Source of the DNA: Thermohalobaculum sp038528605
GTDB taxonomy: Bacteria > Pseudomonadota > Alphaproteobacteria > Rhodobacterales > Rhodobacteraceae
Assembly (NCBI GenBank): GCA_038528605.1
Contig: JBCBEP010000106.1
Location: 1-12,094, forward strand
Reading direction: 5' to 3'
DNA length: 12,094 nt
A model generated the notes under the pieces. That model was not told the DNA's origin. It saw only the letters and a program-made list of their open reading frames with translations, and made no database searches. This document shows positions 6,886 through 12,094 of the stretch, piece by piece. Positions within the stretch are counted from its first letter, which is position 1; each line of letters starts with the position of its first letter. The position numbers and the translations under genes are program-made.

Positions 6886-7605
6886 CTAGTCCTCCGCAGG
6901 CGGCGCGCGAAGGGCGGCCACGTCCTCCGGCGGGATGCGCAGCCCGTCAGCGCGCTCGAGCACGGCGCCTGACGCACTGCCGCTCAGCGCGAGCACCGGG
7001 CTGAAGACTGGTACGGGCTGCTCGGAAATCACCTCCCCGTTCGCGCTGTAAACCAACCGAATTTGCAGTGTCTCACCGTCGAGCGGAACGCCTTGGGCGG
7101 TGTTGCCGTCCCAGATTGCTGCCGCGCCGGGTTCCACATCCAGCGTGCGGAGAACATTGCCGGCGCTGTCGACGACTTCAGCCCTGGCGGCTGTCGCGCC
7201 CTCAAGCACGGGAACCTCGAAGTCGATCCCGTCGCCGGTGGCGATGAAGCGGCCATCCGTGGCCGCAGCCTCCTGACCAATCCAGCCGGCGAGCGCCGCG
7301 AGATCGCCGGCGGCAAGATCCTGCGCCAGATTGTCGATACGTTCGTTCGCGCCGATCAGTTGCTCCACCGTGGAGAAGCTCGCGAGCTGTGAGACGAACT
7401 CGGTGCTATCGATGGGCTGCAGCGGATCCTGGTTCCGGAGTTGCGCGGTGAGCAGGGTCAAGAAGGACTCGAAATCGCTCGCCGCCGTGCTGCGTTCGCT
7501 CGGTGCGTCGATGCCTGCCGATGCGACGCCCTCAGACGCGCTTTCCGGCGTGACGCCTGTTGTCGACCGAGCCGGCAAAAGAGCGGGGTTGGTTTCCGTT
7601 TCCAT
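6886..7605 (-). CDS. flgD: FlgD flagellar hook cap / hook assembly protein
   Basis: FlgD is exported by the flagellar type III system and caps the growing hook, guiding polymerisation of hook protein FlgE. The 239-residue product has the diagnostic N-terminal block at residues 43-83: SDFESFLTLLTAQLRNQDPL followed by PIDSTEFVSQLASFSTVEQL. A variable middle comes next, then a beta-rich C-terminal region (about 125-205) with AAIWDGNTAQGVPLDGETLQIRL, matching the FlgD Ig/Tudor-like domain. The N-terminal 40 residues are Ser/Thr/Ala-rich and without secondary-structure signals, as expected for an export signal. AAGGGA lies about 9 nt before the ATG. It is the second gene of a minus-strand pair, 57 bp downstream of fliK, an association expected for hook-completion genes. 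Confidence 0.95.
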   Translation of the reverse strand: METETNPALLPARSTTGVTPESASEGVASAGIDAPSERSTAASDFESFLTLLTAQLRNQDPLQPIDSTEFVSQLASFSTVEQLIGANERIDNLAQDLAAGDLAALAGWIGQEAAATDGRFIATGDGIDFEVPVLEGATAARAEVVDSAGNVLRTLDVEPGAAAIWDGNTAQGVPLDGETLQIRLVYSANGEVISEQPVPVFSPVLALSGSASGAVLERADGLRIPPEDVAALRAPPAED

Positions 7606-7662
7606 CTCTGTCTTTCCCTTGTTGGGGCGTTCCGGGATGTGCCTCTCGCGGCATCGTCTTGG

Positions 7663-9582
7663 TCAGAAGCGTAGGTCGAGGCGTTGTTGCGACACGGCCT
7701 GTTCGGGGTCCGACATGTTCGTGCCGGTTGTCTTGATCGAGATGTCGTTGAGGGCATTTGCCCGGGGATGATCCGGCGCGCGGTCCTGCCTCGTATGCCC
7801 GCCAAGATCGAGGGTCGCATTCTCGAAGCCCGCCGCCCGTAACTGCTGCAACAGCATGTCCGCGTGGCGCCGCACGAGGTCGGCGGTGCCTGGCCGATCA
7901 CTCGTAAGCGTGGCGCGTAAGCCGTCCTCGCCGAAGTCGAACGCGATCTCAACCCGTCCGAGTTCCGGAGGCTCAAGGTGCACCTCCACCCGCCCGTCCG
8001 CGAGCTTTTGGACCTGCATTGCCTCAATGCCGGGTGGACGCAGCGCGGCATCGGCCAGTGTCTGTGCGAAGCTGGGGCGTTGCGTGCCAAGCGCCGGTGC
8101 CTGCGCTGAGGGCGATGAACCGAGAGGGCTGCCGGCGGCGAATGATGTCGCTTCGTCACCCAGCGCTGAGCTTAGCGAACGGCCGTCCGAGCTCCGTTGC
8201 TGTTGCGCCGTTGGAACGACCGCGTGTGCGGCCAAGGGCGGAAGGACGCCGGCCCCTGGCGTGACTTGATGAGCCAATGCGGTCGAATGTGCAGGGGATG
8301 ACGTGCTCGCGGTCTCAACCAAAGCGTTCCGCAAGACCGCCGTTCCCGTCCGCGCATCCGCTTGGCTCAGACGCGTTGGCTCATCAGTTGCGCCGATCCT
8401 TCTTGCAAGATGCGAGGCAGGGGGGCCGGGAGGCACGGCGGTTTCGCCGGCGGGGCCGATGAGGCCGGACGGTGCGGACCGATGGGGAGAGTGGCCCAGC
8501 TTCTCGAAAGAATTAGTCTGCGGCGCTCCAGCGGTTGGGCTTCGGGCATTGAGGTTCGCTGTGGGGGCAGCGTCTGCCGCTGGGCGCAGCTGTTCGATCG
8601 CCGCGACGGCGCGCCCATCCATCGCCTTGAGCGGGCTGGTTGAGGAGCGGAAAGGGCCATCCGTGATGCTGTTGGGAGGTGTGGACGGCCCGGCTCCTTC
8701 GCTCGAAATCGATCGTGCTTTGGGCAGCGTAGAGGCGGTTTCTTGGCCGCTCGCATCGTCGCTTGCCGACGGAGCATCGGCGTGTGCCATCGCTACGATA
8801 CTCCTTTCCGCGCGTCTCGCATCGGCGGTCGCGGGTTGAGACACGCCTGCAATGCTTGCCCCGGACAGGGGGCTCTCGGCAGTAGGAAGCGATCTCGACG
8901 GGGGGGCAGGGGGTGCGATGATTGGGCTAGACGCCCTCTCTCGGTCGAACGACGGCGTGGGCCGTTGCGTGATACTCTCCCCGCCCCCGCGACGCACAAC
9001 CTCTGTCGGGCCTTCGGCGTCAGGGCTGGTCATCGCGGCTGGTGCGGCACTACTTCCCGCGGGGTTCATTGTTGGCGAATTGACCGTTGCCGCGGGTTGA
9101 TCCCGAAGCCGCGGGGCGGAGATCGCGGCTGCCGGGCCCTGAACGGCGGGATCGGGCGTTCTAAAACTGGTGAGCGCGTTCTGAAGAGGCCCGGCACCGG
9201 CCGCCGGCGAAGCCCCTATGGGGACTGTCGGTTGCGGAGTGGGCCCGATTCCCCGTGGCGCAGGCATCTCCTGCAGGTCGCCTTCCATGGCGACCACGCT
9301 GGGCGCAAAGGGGAGAGGTGTGGCACTGCCCGATGGCGCCTCACCGGCGCCTTCCGCGGTTTGTGCGGCCAGACGGAGGGGCAGAGCGAGCCCTGGCGTC
9401 GCTGTTCCTTCCACCAGCGAATCGCCCTCGGTCTCGAGAATGCGCACGAAGAGTGTGCCCGGCGCGTCACCCGCCGAGCGGGCCGGCGGCGCCGTCGCCT
9501 TCGCGATTGCGGTTGTCGGCACTGCCGCCCCCTGTTTTTGCGGGGCGGCGAGGAGAGCGCCAAGGGTCTGTGCTGCGGTCAT
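7663..9582 (-). CDS. fliK: FliK flagellar hook-length control protein
   Basis: FliK measures the growing hook and switches the export apparatus from hook to filament substrates. The 639-residue product has two parts. Residues 1 to about 515 are low-complexity, Ala/Pro/Ser/Thr/Gly-rich and mostly unstructured, as in other FliK rulers. Residues about 518-595 form the conserved C-terminal hook-length domain, with VEVHLEPPELGRVEIAFDF, LRATLTSDRPGTADLVRRH and LLQQLRAAGFENATLDL. The ATG at 9582 is chosen because the only upstream in-frame alternative, a TTG at 9624, overlaps the sigma-54-like element. No strong Shine-Dalgarno sequence precedes 9582. Divergently transcribed from the rod-binding gene and followed by flgD. 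Plus-strand open frames across this gene show no domains and are treated as shadows. Confidence 0.93.
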   Translation of the reverse strand: MTAAQTLGALLAAPQKQGAAVPTTAIAKATAPPARSAGDAPGTLFVRILETEGDSLVEGTATPGLALPLRLAAQTAEGAGEAPSGSATPLPFAPSVVAMEGDLQEMPAPRGIGPTPQPTVPIGASPAAGAGPLQNALTSFRTPDPAVQGPAAAISAPRLRDQPAATVNSPTMNPAGSSAAPAAMTSPDAEGPTEVVRRGGGESITQRPTPSFDRERASSPIIAPPAPPSRSLPTAESPLSGASIAGVSQPATADARRAERSIVAMAHADAPSASDDASGQETASTLPKARSISSEGAGPSTPPNSITDGPFRSSTSPLKAMDGRAVAAIEQLRPAADAAPTANLNARSPTAGAPQTNSFEKLGHSPHRSAPSGLIGPAGETAVPPGPPASHLARRIGATDEPTRLSQADARTGTAVLRNALVETASTSSPAHSTALAHQVTPGAGVLPPLAAHAVVPTAQQQRSSDGRSLSSALGDEATSFAAGSPLGSSPSAQAPALGTQRPSFAQTLADAALRPPGIEAMQVQKLADGRVEVHLEPPELGRVEIAFDFGEDGLRATLTSDRPGTADLVRRHADMLLQQLRAAGFENATLDLGGHTRQDRAPDHPRANALNDISIKTTGTNMSDPEQAVSQQRLDLRF

Positions 9583-9620
9583 GAAAGGCCCATTTCTGCC
9601 ATCGCCCCAGCATCTAGCCC

Positions 9621-9635
9621 GCAATCACTAACCCA
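9621..9635 (-). promoter_or_regulatory. Candidate sigma-54 promoter for fliK-flgD
   Basis: Read on the minus strand, the element is TGGGTTAGTGATTGC. It has the GG-N10-GC spacing of -24/-12 promoters, a TGG at -24 and a perfect TTGC at -12; the CACG part of the -24 box is not conserved. Transcription would begin near 9609, about 27 nt before the fliK ATG. Sigma-54 control of hook genes is well established in several alphaproteobacteria. Confidence 0.45.
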
Positions 9636-9640
9636 GCGTT

Positions 9641-9663
9641 CACGGCACAGGCGCTAAGCCGTG
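9641..9663. repeat. Inverted repeat in the fliK / rod-binding gene divergent region
   Basis: CACGGC (9641-9646) and GCCGTG (9658-9663) are perfect 6-bp arms around an 11-nt spacer, between the fliK promoter candidate and the plus-strand gene. It might be a regulator site or a leader hairpin. In GC-rich DNA arms of this length also occur by chance. Confidence 0.3.
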
Positions 9664-9684
9664 TGAGGATGAGTGAGCGGCGGT

Positions 9685-9688
9685 GGAG
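9685..9688 (+). promoter_or_regulatory. Ribosome binding site of the rod-binding gene
   Basis: GGAG lies 8 nt before the ATG at 9697. This favours that start over the in-frame GTG at 9673. Confidence 0.5.
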
Positions 9689-9696
9689 AACGGGTA

Positions 9697-10035
9697 ATGG
9701 CCATCCTTAACGGTCCTGCGTCATCATTGATCTCCGAGGTGCCGGTGTCGGACCGGCGCGTTGCGGGAGCAGCGCCGCAGGTCGGCCGGCCCGTCGCCGA
9801 TGCGGCGGACAACGCGGAAGATGTTGCGATGCGCTTCGAGGCGGCGTTTCTGGCCGAGATGCTGCGTCATGCGGGCCTCGGTGAGGTCGAGGGGGCAATG
9901 GGCGGCGGCGCGGGCGAAGCGCAGTTCGCACCGATGTTTGTCGACGCGGTGGCAGAACGGATCGCACGATCCAAGCCTCTCGGGATTGCGGATATGGTGG
10001 CGGCGCGCATCCGTGCGGCCGAGGCCGAGACATGA
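9697..10035 (+). CDS. flgJ: FlgJ-like rod-binding protein (single domain)
   Basis: The protein of about 112 residues corresponds to the N-terminal rod-binding (scaffold) domain of FlgJ, which caps the flagellar rod during assembly in the periplasm. The recognisable core runs from about residue 45: AMRFEAAFLAEMLRHAGLGE, then a Gly/Ala-rich loop, then AQFAPMFVDAVAERIARSK and LGIADMVAARI. The C-terminal muramidase domain of enterobacterial FlgJ is absent, as is usual in alphaproteobacteria, where such short proteins are also called CheL-like. A separate lytic enzyme must therefore open the peptidoglycan. The start at 9697 follows the GGAG spacing. Its last codons overlap the next gene by 4 bp (ATGA), showing translational coupling. 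The family assignment is secure; the symbol is by analogy. Confidence 0.85.
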   Translation: MAILNGPASSLISEVPVSDRRVAGAAPQVGRPVADAADNAEDVAMRFEAAFLAEMLRHAGLGEVEGAMGGGAGEAQFAPMFVDAVAERIARSKPLGIADMVAARIRAAEAET

Positions 10036-10430
10036 GCGATGCCAGGGGACGCCTTCGGGTTGTCCTCGCGGAGGCGTCGGCGCTTCTCGAGGAGGAGCGG
10101 CGCCTCTGCCTTGCCGGCCGGCTCGATGAGGCCGGGCCGCTTGCCGACCGTAAGCAGATGCTCATCGATCGGCTCGCGACGGCGATGGCGGAGATAGCAG
10201 CCGATGGCGCGGGCGCGGACGAGCCGGTTCTCCGCGAGGAGATCCGTGCCCTGCACCGCGCCGCGCAGGAGAACGAACGCCTGCTCGACGCGGCCCGAAC
10301 CGGCCTGAAACGTGCGCGTAGGGAGTTGGCCCGCCTTGCGGCCGCCCGGCGCGGCGCCGTCGCCTACGGGGCAGATGGTGAGGAGATCCTGAGCCGTGAG
10401 GACGCCGCGGGCCGATCGAAGACCGCCTGA
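10032..10430 (+). CDS. FlgN-like flagellar chaperone (probable)
   Basis: A 132-residue protein, almost entirely predicted alpha helix with heptad-like Leu/Ala spacing and many charged residues (EEERRLCLAGRLDEAGPLADRKQ; NERLLDAARTGLKRARRELARL). It ends in a short YGADGEEI segment and a polar tail. This helical-hairpin layout, with a Leu-rich 'length-control' pattern and a late Tyr-Gly turn, resembles FlgN-type proteins. In the enterobacteria FlgN escorts hook-filament junction proteins FlgK and FlgL to the export gate. Identification rests on pattern and context, not on an invariant motif, so another flagellar helical protein is possible. Its ATG overlaps the stop of the rod-binding gene in an ATGA, and GAGG lies 7 nt upstream, so the two are translated together. 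Confidence 0.65.
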   Translation: MSDARGRLRVVLAEASALLEEERRLCLAGRLDEAGPLADRKQMLIDRLATAMAEIAADGAGADEPVLREEIRALHRAAQENERLLDAARTGLKRARRELARLAAARRGAVAYGADGEEILSREDAAGRSKTA

Positions 10431-10474
10431 GCGCTTTACGTGGGCTTAGGGAGTTCTGGTCCACAAGGCGTCGT

Positions 10475-10491
10475 CGCGGTTGGGAACCGCG
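10475..10491. repeat. Perfect 7-bp inverted repeat upstream of flagellin
   Basis: CGCGGTT (10475-10481), GGG, then AACCGCG (10485-10491). It would form a compact hairpin if transcribed, but no T-tract follows, so it is not a convincing terminator for the preceding gene. It overlaps the sigma-54-like element and could instead be a protein-binding palindrome. Confidence 0.4.
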
Positions 10492-10495
10492 CTGC
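10481..10495 (+). promoter_or_regulatory. Possible sigma-54 promoter for flagellin
   Basis: TGGGAACCGCGCTGC has GG-N10-GC spacing, with TGG at -24 and CTGC at -12. Transcription would start near 10507, leaving a leader of about 119 nt. The match is modest in GC-rich DNA, and it is partly explained by the palindrome it overlaps. Confidence 0.3.
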
Positions 10496-10534
10496 CGGCG
10501 GAAGACCGGTGTTCCTGTCAGAAGGCATCTCTCG

Positions 10535-10548
10535 GCCGCCGAGGCGGC
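10535..10548 (+). other. GC-rich hairpin in the flagellin leader
   Basis: GCCGCC-GA-GGCGGC has perfect 6-bp arms. The 2-nt loop is too tight for all pairs to close, so 5 bp with a 4-nt loop is realistic. It lies about 80 nt before the flagellin start. Together with the palindrome at 10475-10491 it makes the 10431-10625 gap the most structured part of this end of the window. Confidence 0.3.
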
Positions 10549-10625
10549 GGAAGGGTCGGGCTGCGCCCTGGCCCCGCACAGTTCACGGCGCGGAATGCGT
10601 CACCTGATGGAAGGGATACCGGAAT

Positions 10626-12094
10626 ATGACCTCGAGCGTTCTTACGAACCAGAGTGCGATGATCGCGCTGCAGAACCTGCGCAACACGAACAGCCAGCTG
10701 TCGGACATCAACAACCAGATTTCTACGGGTAAGAAGGTGGCGACGGCGAAGGACAATGCTGCCGTCTTCGCCATCAGCCAGGTGATGGAGTCGGACGTTG
10801 CGGGTTTCCAGGCGATCACCGAATCGCTGGCGCTTGGCTCGTCGACGCTCGCTGTCGCGTCGAACGCGACCACCGAGATCGGCGACCTGCTGAACGAGAT
10901 CAAGGGCAAGGTTGTCGCCGCCAACGAGGAGAACGTCGACCGCGCGACCCTCCAGAACGAGATCGAGCAGCTCAAGGGCCAGATCGACGGGATCGTTGGC
11001 TCCGCGCAATTCAACGGCCTCAACCTGCTGCAGAGCGAAGAAGAGATCTCGGTGCTCTCGTCGCTCAACCGCGGCAGCAACGGCGGCGTTACGACCGACA
11101 ATATCGGCTTCACGGGCCGCAACTTCTCTGCCGATGCGGGTACCACCGGTACCGGCGCGAGCGGCAAGAACGCCTCGCTGTCGGGTACCGGCGTCACGGG
11201 TGAGAGCTCGACGATCCAGTTCACCTCGTCCGCGGGCTTCGTGACCGATGCGGGCGGCGCGGGGGACTTCTACCGCCTCGAGGTCGATGGGATCGTGATC
11301 GACGTGACGGCGGCGGATGTGCAGGCTGAAGGCATTGTCGCCGCCGGTGCCGACGCGACCGATGAGGACGTGGCCGAGTTTCTCTCCCGCGCCATCAACG
11401 GCACGCTGACGGCCGATCCTTCGAAGAACCTCGGCATCCAGGGTGTTACCGCGACGGTGGGGGCCAACGCCGGCACGCCGGCCAACGCGGAGCTGATCAT
11501 TACCTCGACCTCCTCGGAGGCCATCAGCATCGCCGATGACGACGCAGGCGCTACCGGTGCCACCGCCGCGCCGACGGATCTGGATCTGGCGGCCCAGACG
11601 GGCACGACCAACACGCCCGCTTCGGTCGGTATCGATCTCGTGGATGCCAACGCTGCTGCCGATGGCGAGACCTTCGCGATCACCGTGGGGCAGAACACCT
11701 TCACCTTCACGAATGACGGCACGAACCCTGCGAACACTGCCGCGGCGGCGACCGAGATCGTCGATGCGCTCAATGCCGACGCAGAGGCGCAGGGCATCGA
11801 TGACGTGCTCTTCGAGGTCGACGGCACGGTCGGTACCCAGATCAACGTCATCAACCTGAACTCGGAGGAGGGTGCCGATGTCAGCTTCTCGACCGATTTC
11901 GGCACCAACGCCGGTAACGTGAACCAGCTCGCTCCGAGTGTGAACGAGGCGACCGCAGGCGCCGTGAACATCGATATCTCGGGCAACGTGGTCGAGGGTG
12001 ACAGCTTCAGTGTGACCATCGGCTCGACGACGTCGACCTACGTGGCCGGGAAGAACGAGACCGTGAACGACGTGATCCGCGGGCTGCAAAACGT
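10626..12094 (+). CDS. Flagellin, large form (partial, 3' end outside window)
   Basis: Flagellin is the filament subunit exported through the flagellar type III system. The frame is open from ATG 10626 to the window edge, 489 complete codons. Residues 1-140 are the conserved D0/D1 N-terminal domain in alphaproteobacterial style: SVLTNQSAMIALQNLRNTNS, ISTGKKVATAKDNAAVFAIS, and a helix ending GSAQFNGLNLL. From about residue 150 a Gly/Ala/Thr/Asp-rich variable region begins and continues to the edge. It contains three beta-type segments resembling flagellin 'IN' modules: 213-260, 346-385 and 446-489. The C-terminal D0/D1 helices have not been reached, so the protein is much longer than a ~270-400 residue flagellin. 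An AAGGGA about 10 nt upstream supports the start. FlgL is a less likely alternative because the N-terminus is typical of flagellin. Confidence 0.92.
   Translation, partial: MTSSVLTNQSAMIALQNLRNTNSQLSDINNQISTGKKVATAKDNAAVFAISQVMESDVAGFQAITESLALGSSTLAVASNATTEIGDLLNEIKGKVVAANEENVDRATLQNEIEQLKGQIDGIVGSAQFNGLNLLQSEEEISVLSSLNRGSNGGVTTDNIGFTGRNFSADAGTTGTGASGKNASLSGTGVTGESSTIQFTSSAGFVTDAGGAGDFYRLEVDGIVIDVTAADVQAEGIVAAGADATDEDVAEFLSRAINGTLTADPSKNLGIQGVTATVGANAGTPANAELIITSTSSEAISIADDDAGATGATAAPTDLDLAAQTGTTNTPASVGIDLVDANAAADGETFAITVGQNTFTFTNDGTNPANTAAAATEIVDALNADAEAQGIDDVLFEVDGTVGTQINVINLNSEEGADVSFSTDFGTNAGNVNQLAPSVNEATAGAVNIDISGNVVEGDSFSVTIGSTTSTYVAGKNETVNDVIRGLQN

Noticed and set aside
6873..6886. 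GGGG-TGTTCG-CCCC hairpin between speE and flgD as a bidirectional terminator
   Set aside because: The stem is only 4 bp, it overlaps the flgD stop codon and there is no T-tract on either strand.
8743..9657. 304-codon plus-strand frame across the fliK 5' half
   Set aside because: The product is Arg/Gly/Cys-rich and domain-free, while the minus strand continues into the conserved FliK C-terminal domain.
10411..10418. GCCGATCG as the -10 of a sigma-28 flagellin promoter
   Set aside because: It matches 6 of 8 bases, but no TAAA-type -35 lies at the right distance, and it sits inside the preceding coding region about 210 nt from the flagellin start.
10518..12089. 523-codon minus-strand frame opposite flagellin
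   Set aside because: The plus strand carries a clear flagellin N-terminus in an uninterrupted frame. The antisense product is Arg/Val/Asp/Gly-rich with no domain.

Overview
The window looks like a GC-rich chromosomal segment of an alphaproteobacterium, possibly a marine or Rhodobacterales-like lineage. The basis is high GC, an alphaproteobacterial flagellin N-terminus, a short rod-binding protein without a muramidase domain, fliK next to flgD, and a SpeD with an LFQLGMDL-type N-terminal extension. Genus cannot be told from the sequence alone. No rRNA, tRNA, CRISPR array, insertion sequence or prophage signature was seen.

Layout. (1) At 2-349 an open frame enters from the left edge. It is a Pro/Ala/Arg-rich, probably disordered tail, perhaps of a chemoreceptor. 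(2) At 420-2959 lies a tight chemotaxis operon, cheW-cheR-cheB, with 5- and 3-nt gaps: a coupling protein, the receptor methyltransferase and the receptor methylesterase. (3) At 3077-5173 is a PhoD-type metallophosphatase fused to two N-terminal DUF4214-like repeats. It has no signal peptide, and three 11-bp Pho-box-like direct repeats lie just upstream. Two terminator-like hairpins follow it. (4) At 5415-6858 is the polyamine pair speD-speE, which makes decarboxylated SAM and then spermidine. (5) At 6886-9582 on the minus strand is fliK-flgD (hook-length control and hook cap), convergent with speE and preceded by a sigma-54-like element. (6) At 9697-10430 on the plus strand, divergent from fliK, is a FlgJ-like rod-binding protein translationally coupled to a FlgN-like chaperone. 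(7) From 10626 to the right edge is a large flagellin, cut by the window end, behind a structured leader.

Together this is a motility and chemotaxis region (signal coupling and adaptation, rod and hook assembly, filament) interrupted by a phosphate-scavenging enzyme and the spermidine pathway. No wholly new multi-gene system is evident. The most unusual items are the signal-less DUF4214-PhoD fusion with its Pho-box-like array, the phoD-speD intergenic region with two hairpins and a possible alternative pairing, and the flagellin with a long modular insert.
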